From an uncultured Bacteroidales bacterium (GTDB taxonomy: Bacteria; Bacteroidota; Bacteroidia; Bacteroidales; Bacteroidaceae), in the NCBI GenBank assembly GCA_902788315.1, contig CADAJS010000012.1, positions 1 to 64,000 of the forward strand: a DNA stretch of 64,000 nt, read 5' to 3'. This document shows, piece after piece, positions 33,573 to 42,973 of the stretch. The notes beneath the pieces were generated by a model. The model made no database searches, had not been told where the DNA came from, and saw nothing but the letters and a program-made list of their open reading frames with translations. The translations under genes were made by a program, and so were the position numbers. The number at the start of each line of letters is the position of its first letter. Within the stretch, counting starts at the first letter, position 1.

Positions 33573-36500
33573 TCATACCTTCTTGACTGACAATGCGTCG
33601 CCGAGTGAGACACTGTCTGCCAACACCTGTGATGCAATGTACTGGCCGAAGTCGGAGAGACAAGCGCGGTTATCGTCCGTCTCAGGCAGGGTGACCAGGA
33701 TGCGGTCGGTTATCTCGAAGCCGCTTTCCTTACGTAATGTCTGAATGCTACGTATCAGTTCACGTGCCACACCTTCGAGGCGAAGGGCCTCAGTGATGGT
33801 GAGGTCGAGTGCCACGGTCAGTGTTCCTTCATTGGCTACGCTCCATCCCGGGATATCCTCGCTATAGATTTCCACATCCTCGGCGTCGATGGTCACCTCA
33901 TCCCCCGTGGAGAGAATGAGCGGAAGGTGCTGTTCGGCTTCAAGGCGTGAAATCTGTTCCTGCGAGAGGGCAGTCACGGCTGCGTTGACATCCTTCATCA
34001 GTTTACCGAACTTCTTGCCCATCGTGCGGAAGTTGCACTTCACCTTCTTGACCAACATGCCCTGGGCATCCACGAACTCCATCTCCTTCACGTTCACTTC
34101 ATCCAGGATAAGTTGCTTCATCGCCTGCAGCCGCTGTTGCTGCTCGGCGTCGATAGCGGGAATGGCGATACGCTGCAGAGGCTGTTTTACGACGATCTGC
34201 TCCTTTTTGCGCAGGGAGAGAATCATGGAGGTCACCTGCTGTGCCAGCTCCATGCGCAGTTCCTGCTCCTTGTCAATCTTGCTGTCGTCAGCTACGGGGA
34301 AGGAAGCCAAGTGCACACACTGCTGCGACGAACGACCCGTTGCCTCGTTCAAGTCGCGATAGAGACGGTCGGCATAGAAGGGGGCAATAGGAGCCATCAG
34401 GCGAGCCACCGTCTCCAGACATGTATAGAGCGTCTGATAGGCACTCAGCTTGTCAAGCGACATGGCCGAGCCCCAGAAGCGTTTCTTGCTCAGACGTACG
34501 AACCAGTTGCTCACATTGTCCACGACAAACGACTGAATGAGACGTCCGGCGCGTGTGGGTTCATAAGTCTCATAGCATTCAGACACCTCACGGACGAGCG
34601 AATTGAGTTCTGAGAGAATCCAGCGATCCATCTCCGGACGTTCGGTCATCGGCACATCAGCCTCCTCATAGCACCATCCGTCCACATTGGCATACATGGT
34701 GAGGAAGCTGTACGTCTGGAAGAGCTTGCCGAAGAATGTACGGCTCACTTCGAGCACGCCCTCCTCGTCAAACTTCAGATTGTCCCACGGAGCACTGTTC
34801 GTAATCATATACCAGCGTACGGCATCCGATCCGTATTTCTCAATAGCGCCAAACGGGTCGATTGCATTGCCGAGACGCTTGCTCATCTTCATGCCATTCT
34901 TGTCAAGCACCAGTCCGTTGCTGATAACAGCCTTGTAAGCCACCGAGTCGGAAACCATCGTAGCGATGGCATGAAGGGTGTAGAACCAGCCACGTGTCTG
35001 ATCGACGCCTTCTGCAATGAAATCTGCCGGGAATGCAGTGTGGCCGTCAAGCAGCATCTTGTTCTCGAAGGGATAATGCAGCTGGGCATAGGGCATTGCA
35101 CCCGAATCGAACCAGACGTCGATAAGGTCGAGCTCACGCTTCAGCACTGCCCCGCTCTCGCCTACAAGCCAGATCTGATCGACATAGGGACGGTGCAGGT
35201 CAATGCGGTCATAGTTCTCCTGCGACATATCGCCAGGGACGAAGCCACGCTCCTTGAGCGGATTGCTGGGCATCACGCCGGCAGCAACAGCCTTTTCTAT
35301 CTCGGCATAGAGTTCCTCTACCGAGCCGATACATTTCTCCTCGCGTGTGTCCTTATTACGCCAAATAGGAAGGGGCGTGCCCCAGTAGCGGCTGCGGCTC
35401 AGGTTCCAGTCGTTCAAGTTCTCCAGCCACTTTCCGAAGCGTCCCGTGCCGGTGGACTCCGGTTTCCATAGGATGGTACGATTCAGCTCCTGCATGCGAT
35501 CCTTGACAGCGCTGGCACGGATGAACCAGCTATCCAGCGGATAATAGAGCACGGGCTTGTCCGTACGCCAGCAGTGAGGATAGTTATGTACGTGCTTTTC
35601 TATCTTAAAGGCCTGGCCTGCCTGTTTCATCTCCATGCAGAGAATGATGTTGAGGTCTTCCGTTTTAGCCAGTTCCTTCTCGCTGAGCGAAGCATACTTG
35701 GGGTCGTAGGCGTTCTTCACATAGGCTCCTTCGTGAAGCGCATACGCTTCCTTGCAGACACAAGCCGCATAGAATGCTGCGTCCATATCGGCCGGCAAGA
35801 AGTATTTGCCGGTAAAGTCCACCATGGGGCGCGGGTCGCCAGCCTTGTCCATCACATAAAGAGCAGGCACACCAGCGTCCTTGGCCACCTTGGCATCGTC
35901 GGCACCAAACGTGGGAGCGATGTGTACGATACCCGTACCGTCCTCAGTAGTCACATAATCACCTGGGATGACGCGGAAGGCGTCCGCCTCCTTGATTGTG
36001 AACCTGCCGTTCTCTACCTCTGTCGGTTTCACCCACGGGAAGAGCTGGCTGTAATGCATGCCCACGAGTTCTGTGCCCTTATAACGGCCCACGATGACGT
36101 AATCCTCTTCCGACTTGAAGTATGCCGAGAGGCGAGCCTCGGCCATGACAGCCGTGATGTCCTCCTCGGTGTATGGATTCTTGCACTGCACTGCAACGTA
36201 GTCGATCTTCGGGCCCACGCACAATGCAGTGTTCGAGGGCAGCGTCCACGGCGTAGTCGTCCATGCCAGGAAGACGGGCTTGCCGTGCTGAGTCATCTCG
36301 GGACGCGGGTCGAGGATGTCAAACTGGGCTGTCACCGTGGTGTCCTTCACGTCGCGATAGCAGCCGGGCTGGTTGAGTTCGTGGCTCGAGAGACCGGTGC
36401 CTGCGGCTGGGCTATAGGGCTGAATCGTGTAGCCCTTATACAGGAGTCCTTTCTCGTAAAGCTGCTTGAGGAGCCACCAGAGGGTTTCGATATACTTGTT

Positions 36501-36962
36501 GTCATACGTGATGTAGGGATGCTCCATGTCCACCCAATAGCCCATTCGGCGGCTCAGGTCGGTCCATTCGCTGGTGTACATCATTACATTCTGCCGGCAA
36601 CGGGCATTATAATCCTCGATGGAAATGGTCTTTCCGATATTCTCCTTCGTGATGCCCAGCTCTTTCTCCACACCAAGCTCCACAGGCAGTCCGTGTGTGT
36701 CCCATCCTGCCTTGCGCTTCACCTGGAAGCCCTTCATGGTCTTATAGCGGCAGAAAGTATCCTTAATACTGCGTGCCAGCACGTGATGAATACCGGGATG
36801 TCCGTTAGCACTTGGGGGACCTTCGAAGAAGATAAATGAGGGGCACCCCTCGCGTTCCGTCACACTGCGGTGGAAGACATCCTCGTCGTCCCACGTCTTC
36901 AGTACTTCTTTATTCACCTCACTGAGGTTCAACTTGTTTCGTTCTGCAAATTTCTTGCTCAT
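33573..36962 (-). CDS. ileS: Isoleucyl-tRNA synthetase
   Basis: An 1129-residue class I synthetase charging tRNA-Ile. The HIGH region reads NGHPGIHH (53-60) and the KMSKS motif is GMKMSKRLGN. The CP1 editing domain lies between them, with the hydrolytic region near TTPWTLPSNTALC. The long form without an obvious bacterial-type C-terminal zinc finger resembles the eukaryote-like IleS2 class, which is less sensitive to mupirocin; that resistance is inference from family. The start at 36962 (MSKKFAERN) is preferred over one 11 codons upstream. The promoter is about 115 bp upstream. Confidence 0.95.
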   Translation of the reverse strand: MSKKFAERNKLNLSEVNKEVLKTWDDEDVFHRSVTEREGCPSFIFFEGPPSANGHPGIHHVLARSIKDTFCRYKTMKGFQVKRKAGWDTHGLPVELGVEKELGITKENIGKTISIEDYNARCRQNVMMYTSEWTDLSRRMGYWVDMEHPYITYDNKYIETLWWLLKQLYEKGLLYKGYTIQPYSPAAGTGLSSHELNQPGCYRDVKDTTVTAQFDILDPRPEMTQHGKPVFLAWTTTPWTLPSNTALCVGPKIDYVAVQCKNPYTEEDITAVMAEARLSAYFKSEEDYVIVGRYKGTELVGMHYSQLFPWVKPTEVENGRFTIKEADAFRVIPGDYVTTEDGTGIVHIAPTFGADDAKVAKDAGVPALYVMDKAGDPRPMVDFTGKYFLPADMDAAFYAACVCKEAYALHEGAYVKNAYDPKYASLSEKELAKTEDLNIILCMEMKQAGQAFKIEKHVHNYPHCWRTDKPVLYYPLDSWFIRASAVKDRMQELNRTILWKPESTGTGRFGKWLENLNDWNLSRSRYWGTPLPIWRNKDTREEKCIGSVEELYAEIEKAVAAGVMPSNPLKERGFVPGDMSQENYDRIDLHRPYVDQIWLVGESGAVLKRELDLIDVWFDSGAMPYAQLHYPFENKMLLDGHTAFPADFIAEGVDQTRGWFYTLHAIATMVSDSVAYKAVISNGLVLDKNGMKMSKRLGNAIDPFGAIEKYGSDAVRWYMITNSAPWDNLKFDEEGVLEVSRTFFGKLFQTYSFLTMYANVDGWCYEEADVPMTERPEMDRWILSELNSLVREVSECYETYEPTRAGRLIQSFVVDNVSNWFVRLSKKRFWGSAMSLDKLSAYQTLYTCLETVARLMAPIAPFYADRLYRDLNEATGRSSQQCVHLASFPVADDSKIDKEQELRMELAQQVTSMILSLRKKEQIVVKQPLQRIAIPAIDAEQQQRLQAMKQLILDEVNVKEMEFVDAQGMLVKKVKCNFRTMGKKFGKLMKDVNAAVTALSQEQISRLEAEQHLPLILSTGDEVTIDAEDVEIYSEDIPGWSVANEGTLTVALDLTITEALRLEGVARELIRSIQTLRKESGFEITDRILVTLPETDDNRACLSDFGQYIASQVLADSVSLGDALSVKKV

Positions 36963-37076
36963 GTCTTTAATGTATGTTTCTATTGTCCTCCGCATTCTCT
37001 TCTCGCGTATGAAAAAAGAGAGTCGGAAGAGCCTAAATACTGAGTTGTATCACCCATCATTCTCCTATTGTGCGTG

Positions 37077-37108
37077 CAAAGATAGTGCAAATGAGTGGAA
37101 TGGGCAAG
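37077..37108 (-). promoter_or_regulatory. ileS promoter
   Basis: CTTG (37108-37105) and TATCTTTG (37084-37077) are 20 bp apart on the minus strand, close to the Bacteroidota consensus. The predicted leader is about 110 nt, long enough for regulation, but I see no T-box-like element. Confidence 0.6.
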
Positions 37109-37185
37109 AAAAAAAGAATTTTTTCTCTTGTATGGAAGCGGGTGATGCTTATCTTTTGCCCATCGAGGGCATGGCGTAAAGGGAA

Positions 37186-38754
37186 TCAGAAGGGGGGCGC
37201 GCTGTTCTCCGGTGCGGGGCCAAGGGGATCGGCAATGGGAATGTTGTCAACAAGGGAGTCGGCCTGTGCTTTCTCCTCGTCCGTCATTGGCGCAGATGCG
37301 ATGCGACCCTCGACGGCGGGATTCTCACCGGGAAGCGGGATGCGATGTTCGTCATTGGTGAAGCGGGCGAAGCGGTCCTTAAAGCGGAGGCGTACGTCAC
37401 CCACCTGTCCGTTACGATGCTTGGCCACGATAAACTCGGCCACGCCCGTCAGGGGACGTCCGTTGTCATCCTGCTTAAAGCCATAGTATTCGGGACGATG
37501 GATAAAACATACAATGTCGGCATCCTGCTCAATAGAACCCGACTCACGCAGGTCGCTCAGCATCGGGCGCTTTCCCTCGAGGCCTTCGCGCCCCTCCACG
37601 CCACGGTTCAGCTGGCTCAGGGCAATGATGGGGATGTTCAGCTCCTTGGCAAGTCCCTTCAGCGAACGGCTTATCAAGGCCACCTCCTCCTGACGGCTGT
37701 TCACGTTCATTCCGCTGGCATTCATCAGCTGCAGGTAGTCAATCATGATGCACTTCACCTGGTGTTCCCTTACGAGCCGGCGGGCCTTGGTTCTCAGTTC
37801 AAAGACAGAGAGCTGCGGCGTGTCGTCCACATAGATAGGGGCATCGACGAGCATACGGACACGAGAGTCAAGCTGACTCCACTCGTAGGGAGCCAGTTGG
37901 CCGCTGCGCAGTTTCTCGCCTTCGATTTCACACACGTTGACCATCAGACGCTGCACCAGCTGCTGGTTCGACATTTCAAGGCTGAACATCGCCACCGGTA
38001 TCTTGCGGTCCACTGCCATGTTACGCACCATGGAGAGCACGAAGGCGGTCTTTCCCATTGCCGGACGTGCAGCGATAATGATGAGGTCGCTGTTCTGCCA
38101 TCCGTTGGTCATCTTGTCCAGTTTCTCGAATCCCGAAGCGATGCCGCTCATACCGCCATCCAGGGCTGCGGCCTTGCGAAGGTTCTCATACACCTGGTCG
38201 ATAACGGGATTTATCTGGGTGTAATCCTTTCGAAGGTTGGCTTGCGAGATGGCAAAGAGCTGGCTCTCGGCTTCCTGCATGAGGTCGGCCACATCCACAG
38301 TGCTGTCAAACGCCTTTGTCTGCACGAAACTGCTCAGCGTAATGAGCTGGCGGGCAAGGAACTTCTGTGCCACCACCTGTGCATGGTACTCCAGATGCGC
38401 GCTGCTCGTTATCTGGGAGTTTATCTGCATGATGTAGGCAGGTCCGCCAGCCTCTTCCAGCGTGCCCATGGTCTCCAGCCGGTCGATGATGGTCATGATG
38501 TCCACGGGCTTCTGTTCGGCGCTGAGCGACTGCACTGCCTGATATATATAGCTGTGACGCTTGTCGTAAAACGATTCGGGTTTCAACAGGTCACTTACCT
38601 GCGAATAGGCTTCCTGGTCCACCATCAGCGCTCCCAGCACGGCCGCTTCCATCTCCAGGTTCTGAGGCTGCTTGTGTCCGTAGCTGTCCACACTGGGCAC
38701 TTCCACAATCTTCGTGCGCGACGATGAACGTCGTTTATTACTTGTCTCGGGCAT
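37186..38754 (-). CDS. dnaB: Replicative DNA helicase
   Basis: A 522-residue hexameric 5'-3' helicase of the replisome. The N-terminal collar domain begins PQNLEMEAAVLGALMVD; the RecA-like C-terminal domain has the Walker A motif ARPAMGKTAFVLS, Walker B region IMIDYLQLM, and the RESGSIEQDADIVCFIHR segment with the DnaB arginine. No intein is present. The upstream region is unusual: a dispersed repeat and a 22-bp palindromic array lie between the start codon and the nearest good -7 box. Confidence 0.95.
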   Translation of the reverse strand: MPETSNKRRSSSRTKIVEVPSVDSYGHKQPQNLEMEAAVLGALMVDQEAYSQVSDLLKPESFYDKRHSYIYQAVQSLSAEQKPVDIMTIIDRLETMGTLEEAGGPAYIMQINSQITSSAHLEYHAQVVAQKFLARQLITLSSFVQTKAFDSTVDVADLMQEAESQLFAISQANLRKDYTQINPVIDQVYENLRKAAALDGGMSGIASGFEKLDKMTNGWQNSDLIIIAARPAMGKTAFVLSMVRNMAVDRKIPVAMFSLEMSNQQLVQRLMVNVCEIEGEKLRSGQLAPYEWSQLDSRVRMLVDAPIYVDDTPQLSVFELRTKARRLVREHQVKCIMIDYLQLMNASGMNVNSRQEEVALISRSLKGLAKELNIPIIALSQLNRGVEGREGLEGKRPMLSDLRESGSIEQDADIVCFIHRPEYYGFKQDDNGRPLTGVAEFIVAKHRNGQVGDVRLRFKDRFARFTNDEHRIPLPGENPAVEGRIASAPMTDEEKAQADSLVDNIPIADPLGPAPENSAPPF

Positions 38755-38771
38755 AAACTTATTTTTCTTAC

Positions 38772-38798
38772 GTTTCGGGAGTTCTTAACTCGCCATTT
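38772..38798 (-). repeat. 27-bp dispersed repeat, copy 2
   Basis: The reverse complement begins AAATGGCGAGTTAAGAACTC and matches 8462-8488 with one difference. Shorter TTTCGGGAG copies follow at about 38813-38821 and 38822-38830. It lies 17 bp before the dnaB start codon, inside the presumed leader. Confidence 0.85.
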
Positions 38799-38982
38799 TA
38801 CATTGATTTAAGTTTCGGGAGTTTCGGGAGTCCGGATTCCGTGGCAGTATCCGGTTCGGGTCGGGTGGTTCTTCTTCCGCCCCCATTCCGGGCAATGAAG
38901 GCGGGCAGACGGCATGCCTGATTCTCAGGGCTTCCCGCTCGACGCCTTTTGCGGCGCTTGACACCTCAAGAACTCCACCCCT

Positions 38983-39092
38983 CGACGGAGCACGCTCCTC
39001 CTGCCGATGGAGCACGCTCTTTCCGCCGACGGAGCACGTTCCTCCCGCCGGCGGAGCATGTACCGCCGGGCTTCCCCCTGTGCGGGGACAGC
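38983..39092. repeat. 22-bp-period palindromic array (five units)
   Basis: Units start at 38983, 39005, 39027, 39049 and 39071; dyad centres are at 38992.5, 39014.5, 39036.5, 39058.5 and 39080.5. The first three share the core GGAGCACGCTCC with small changes. The fourth uses CGGCGG...CCGCCG and the fifth TCCCC...GGGGA, so symmetry is kept while sequence changes. Confidence 0.9.
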
Positions 39093-39141
39093 TCGCATGC
39101 CTTCCTTCGATGCCACTTTCGAAACTTCATTTATTTTTCTG

Positions 39142-39149
39142 CAAAGGTA
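39142..39149 (-). promoter_or_regulatory. Possible distal dnaB promoter (-7 box)
   Basis: TACCTTTG on the minus strand, about 390 bp before the dnaB start. No clear TTTG lies 19-21 bp upstream. If used, the leader would contain the 22-bp array and the dispersed repeat. Confidence 0.45.
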
Positions 39150-39403
39150 TGAAGTTTGGCTCACATAGACTGCATGCGTCGGCAGATATTTATTATAAAG
39201 TTATTAACAGCCGAGTGTCGAAAACCTTCCTCCCAAGTGTCGTTCATCTCGGAACACGCGGCACACAACAATGGGCACATCGAGCCTCAGGGCAACGCCC
39301 GAAGGCGGCGAAAGAAGGCTCATGAAACAAGTCATGCGGACGGGTGAAAACTAAAAAAACATTAAATCATCAGCCAGTATTCTTTATTCTACAGAAAAAG
39401 AGC

Positions 39404-39411
39404 TAACTTTG
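39404..39411 (+). promoter_or_regulatory. menA promoter (-7 box)
   Basis: TAACTTTG, 32 bp before the GTG start, preceded by AT-rich DNA but only a weak -33 element. Confidence 0.55.
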
Positions 39412-39443
39412 CAGGCCAATTGAAACCCAAGCATTAAGATATT

Positions 39444-40316
39444 GTGGAGATTCGCACCAACTCGCCGCGTGCGTGGCTGTTAGCCTCACGCCCCAAGACG
39501 CTTACCGGAGCTGCCGTCCCCGTGCTCATTGCACTGAGCGCTGCGTGGCATGAAGCTCCGTCGGACTTCCTGTGGCTGCCAGCAGCGCTATGCTTGCTCT
39601 TTGCCTTGCTGATGCAGGTGGACGCCAATCTGGTCAACGACTATTTCGATTGGGCCGACGGAGTGGATACCGCAGAACGGCTGGGTCCCGAACGTGCAGT
39701 GGCTCAGGGATGGGTGACGCCGCGAGCCATGCGATGGGGCATCACATTGGTGACGCTGCTAAGCGCTGCCACGGGCCTCCCACTGGTAGTGTGGGGCGGA
39801 TGGAAGATGGTATGGGTAGGGCTGGCATGCGTGGTATGCTGTTTCCTGTACACCCTCCTGTTCAGTCGCCGTGCATTAGGCGATGTGCTGGTGCTGGTAT
39901 TCTTCGGTCTGGTACCCGTCTGTGCTACCTATTATATACAGACACACGCGCTCACGCGTGAGGTAGTCTTGCTCTCCCTGGCCTCCGGGCTGGTGATTGA
40001 CTGCCTGCTGCTGGTAAACAACTATCGCGACCGCGAGACAGATGCCCATGTGGGCAAGGTGACGCTCGTCACGCTCATCGGCCCTCGAGCCACCGAGGTG
40101 CTCTACCTCATGACAGGCATCATCGCAGTGGCACTCACGTTGCCCAGCCTTCGGACGAACGCTGTGTTGATGCTCCCCTACCTCGCCTTCCACATCACCA
40201 ACTGGCGGCTGATGCGGCAGATACGTATGGGACGCAGGCTGAACAAGGTGCTGGCCACCACATCGCTCGCCATCCTCACCTTCGGGCTGAGCGTCAGCGC
40301 ACTGCTCCTATTATGA
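39444..40316 (+). CDS. menA: 1,4-dihydroxy-2-naphthoate polyprenyltransferase
   Basis: A 290-residue integral membrane UbiA-family enzyme that joins a polyprenyl chain to dihydroxynaphthoate in menaquinone synthesis. The first Asp-rich motif is NDYFDWADGVD (65-75) and the second is NNYRDRETDAHVGK; both bind Mg-diphosphate. About eight hydrophobic segments are visible. The start is a GTG: the first ATG in frame would remove the first membrane helix and RPKTLTGAAVPV, a conserved MenA N-terminal motif. Confidence 0.93.
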   Translation: MEIRTNSPRAWLLASRPKTLTGAAVPVLIALSAAWHEAPSDFLWLPAALCLLFALLMQVDANLVNDYFDWADGVDTAERLGPERAVAQGWVTPRAMRWGITLVTLLSAATGLPLVVWGGWKMVWVGLACVVCCFLYTLLFSRRALGDVLVLVFFGLVPVCATYYIQTHALTREVVLLSLASGLVIDCLLLVNNYRDRETDAHVGKVTLVTLIGPRATEVLYLMTGIIAVALTLPSLRTNAVLMLPYLAFHITNWRLMRQIRMGRRLNKVLATTSLAILTFGLSVSALLLL

Positions 40317-40358
40317 GCCCCTTCACATTGAATTATAAAACTATGAACTGATATAAAC

Positions 40359-42056
40359 ATGGCAACAACCGACGACAAAAAGATTATCTTCTCGATGGTG
40401 GGCGTTAGCAAGACCATCCAGCAGAATCAGAAACAAGTGCTGAAGAACATCTATCTCTCCTTCTTCTACGGAGCCAAGATAGGCATCATCGGACTGAACG
40501 GAGCCGGAAAGAGCACGCTGATGAAAATCATTGCCGGCATCGACCAAAGCTACCAAGGACACGTAGTGTGGAGTCCCGGCTACACGGTGGGGTATCTGGA
40601 GCAAGACCCCAAGCTGGACGAGGCAAAGACCGTCATCGAGGTGGTCAAGGAGGGTGTGCAGCCGGTAGTGGATGCACTCACGGAATATGAGGAAATCAAC
40701 CAGAAATTTGGCTTGCCTGAGTACTACGAGGACGAGGAAAAGATGAACCAACTGTTTGCCCGTCAAGGAGAGCTGCAGGACATCATCGACTCGACCGACG
40801 CATGGAATCTGGAGAGCAAGCTGGAACGCGCGATGGACGCACTGCGATTGCCGCCGGCCGATGCGCCGGTCAGCCAGCTGAGCGGCGGCGAGCGTCGCCG
40901 CGTGGCACTGTGCCGCCTGTTGCTGCAAAAGCCCGACGTGCTGCTGCTCGACGAGCCCACGAACCACCTGGATGCCGAGAGCATCGACTGGCTGGAACAG
41001 CACCTCACACAATATGAAGGCACGGTCATTGCCGTGACGCACGACCGATACTTCCTCGACGATGTGGCCGGATGGATCCTCGAACTCGACCGCGGCGAGG
41101 GAATACCCTGGCAGGGCAACTACTCCTCGTGGCTCGAACAGAAGACCCGACGCATGGAGCAGGAGGAGAAGACAGCCAGCAAACGTCGCAAGACGCTGGA
41201 GAGGGAATTGGAGTGGGTGCGCATGGCACCCAAGGCTCGGCAGGCAAAGGGAAAGGCACGACTGAACAGCTACGACCGCATGCTCAACGAAGAGCAGAAG
41301 GAGCGCGAGGAGAAGCTCGAAATATACATCCCCAACGGCCCGCGACTGGGCAACAAGGTCATCGAGGCCCACGGACTCTGCAAGGCCTTCGGCTCGCATG
41401 TCCTCATCCGCGACCTGGACTTCTCGCTTCCGCCCAACGGCATTGTGGGAGTCATTGGCCCCAACGGAGCCGGCAAGACCACGCTCTTCCGCATGATTAT
41501 GGGCCTTGAAAAGCCCGACAGTGGAACGTTTGAGGTGGGCGAGACAGTGAAACTCTCCTATGTGGACCAAAGCCACCACGACATCAAGCCCGAGCTGAGC
41601 GTATACCAGGTGATAAGCCAGGGCAATGAGCTCATCCGCATGGGCGGACGCGACATCAACGTCCGTGCCTACCTGAGCCGCTTCAACTTCAGCGGTGCCG
41701 ACCAGGAGAAGAAGTGTGGCGTACTCTCCGGCGGAGAACGTAACCGCCTCCACCTGGCCATGGCGCTGAAGCAGGAAGGCAACGTCCTGCTGCTCGACGA
41801 GCCCACGAACGACATTGACGTGAACACATTGCGAGCTCTCGAGGAGGGTCTGGAGAACTTTGCCGGATGTGCCGTAGTCATCAGCCACGACCGCTGGTTC
41901 CTCGACCGCATCTGCACCCACATTCTGGCCTACGAGGGCGACGGCACAGTGTACTTCTTCCAGGGGAGCTACACGGATTACGAAGCCAACAAGCTCAAGC
42001 GCCTCGGACTCGAGGAACCGCGCCGGATACGCTACCGCAAGCTCACCGACGACTGA
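40359..42056 (+). CDS. ettA: ABC-F translation factor EttA-like
   Basis: A 565-residue soluble twin ATPase without membrane segments. Walker A motifs are GLNGAGKSTLMK and GPNGAGKTTLFR; signature motifs are LSGGERRRVALCRLLL and LSGGERNRLHLAMAL. The interdomain linker (about 240-310) contains KARQAKGKARLNSYD, the EttA-type P-site tRNA interaction motif region. EttA binds the ribosomal E site and gates elongation according to ATP/ADP ratio. Length and linker fit EttA better than resistance-type ABC-F proteins. It starts 42 bp after menA. Confidence 0.92.
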   Translation: MATTDDKKIIFSMVGVSKTIQQNQKQVLKNIYLSFFYGAKIGIIGLNGAGKSTLMKIIAGIDQSYQGHVVWSPGYTVGYLEQDPKLDEAKTVIEVVKEGVQPVVDALTEYEEINQKFGLPEYYEDEEKMNQLFARQGELQDIIDSTDAWNLESKLERAMDALRLPPADAPVSQLSGGERRRVALCRLLLQKPDVLLLDEPTNHLDAESIDWLEQHLTQYEGTVIAVTHDRYFLDDVAGWILELDRGEGIPWQGNYSSWLEQKTRRMEQEEKTASKRRKTLERELEWVRMAPKARQAKGKARLNSYDRMLNEEQKEREEKLEIYIPNGPRLGNKVIEAHGLCKAFGSHVLIRDLDFSLPPNGIVGVIGPNGAGKTTLFRMIMGLEKPDSGTFEVGETVKLSYVDQSHHDIKPELSVYQVISQGNELIRMGGRDINVRAYLSRFNFSGADQEKKCGVLSGGERNRLHLAMALKQEGNVLLLDEPTNDIDVNTLRALEEGLENFAGCAVVISHDRWFLDRICTHILAYEGDGTVYFFQGSYTDYEANKLKRLGLEEPRRIRYRKLTDD

Positions 42057-42127
42057 TTCCCCTCTGCCACGGCACGCATCTCTTCACCACAATTAACAAT
42101 ATTACACTACACACATAGACACGAGTT

Positions 42128-42973
42128 ATGCAACATATCAAAGATAAGGAATTTGGCGGCGAGAGGCCGCTATACACACTGCACGATGCACGACTGGAGA
42201 ACGTCACCATCCATCTGGGCGAATCCTCCATCAAGGAAAGCGGGAATATCGAAGCCGAACGCTGCACTTTCGAGGGCAAGTATGTTTTCTGGGAGTGCCG
42301 AGGCTTCCGCGTAAAGGAATGCCTCTTCCGCGAGAGCGCACGCTCGTCACTCTGGTATTCCGAGGACGGAAGCCTCACCGACTGCCGCGTGGAGGCGCCC
42401 AAGATGTTCCGCCGCATGAAGGGCATCCATATCGAACGATGCCAGTTCCCGCTGGCCCAGGAGACACTCTGGGACTGCTCCGACATCGTGATACGAGACA
42501 CGCGCATGGACCATGCCGACTATCTAGCCATGCACGTCGAGAATGTGGACATCGACCACTTCCATCTCGAGGGGAACTATAGCTTCCAGTATGCGCGCAA
42601 CGTCGTAATCCGCAACTCGCTCCTGAACTCAAAAGACTCCTTCTGGGAGTGCGAGAACGTCACCGTCTATGACAGCGAAATCAATGGCGAATACCTGGGA
42701 TGGTACAGCAAGAACCTGCGCCTCGTGCGTTGTCATATCACCGGCGAACAGCCGCTGTGCTATTGCGAGAACCTCGTGATGGAGGACTGCACGATGGGCG
42801 ACGATGCCAACCTCGCCTTCGAGTACAGCACCATCAAAGCCACCCTCCGCGGAAATGTGCACAGCATCAAGAACCCCACATCGGGCAGCATCGTGGTCGA
42901 TGGGCATGTGGGCGAAATCATCATCGACGAGAACCGCAAGGCACCGGCCGACTGCACAATTGAGGAAAAATGA
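42128..42973 (+). CDS. DUF3737 family right-handed beta-helix protein
   Basis: A 281-residue protein with no signal peptide, built from repeated short strands such as CTFEGKYVFWECRGFRVKEC and CRVEAPKMFRRMKGIHIERC. The pattern (NVTIH, NIEAER, NVDIDHF, NVVIRNS, NVTVYDS) indicates a left- or right-handed beta-helix with one turn per about 20 residues. The family has no established function. Its stop overlaps the start of the PatB/MalY-type gene (ATGA), so the two are translationally coupled. Confidence 0.88.
   Translation: MQHIKDKEFGGERPLYTLHDARLENVTIHLGESSIKESGNIEAERCTFEGKYVFWECRGFRVKECLFRESARSSLWYSEDGSLTDCRVEAPKMFRRMKGIHIERCQFPLAQETLWDCSDIVIRDTRMDHADYLAMHVENVDIDHFHLEGNYSFQYARNVVIRNSLLNSKDSFWECENVTVYDSEINGEYLGWYSKNLRLVRCHITGEQPLCYCENLVMEDCTMGDDANLAFEYSTIKATLRGNVHSIKNPTSGSIVVDGHVGEIIIDENRKAPADCTIEEK

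Larger units (their letters stand above)
38755..39443. other. Repeat-rich divergent region between dnaB and menA
   Basis: No credible gene in 689 bp; small Arg/Ser-rich ORFs here are translations of the repeat. It holds the 27-bp dispersed repeat, repeated TTTCGGGAG motifs (38771-38830), dyads GGCATGCC (38911-38918) and CCTGATTCTCAGG (38917-38929), the 22-bp array (38983-39092), a minus-strand -7 box (39149-39142), then AT-rich DNA with the menA promoter. 39150-39380 shows nothing else I can name. Confidence 0.8.

Noticed and set aside
36963..37185. T-box riboswitch ahead of ileS
   Set aside because: No AGGGTGGNACCGCG-like segment or terminator/antiterminator pair is visible in the leader.
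38785..39164. Arg/Ser-rich small ORFs in the dnaB-menA gap
   Set aside because: They are translations of the 22-bp array and nearby GC-rich repeats, with no conserved motif.
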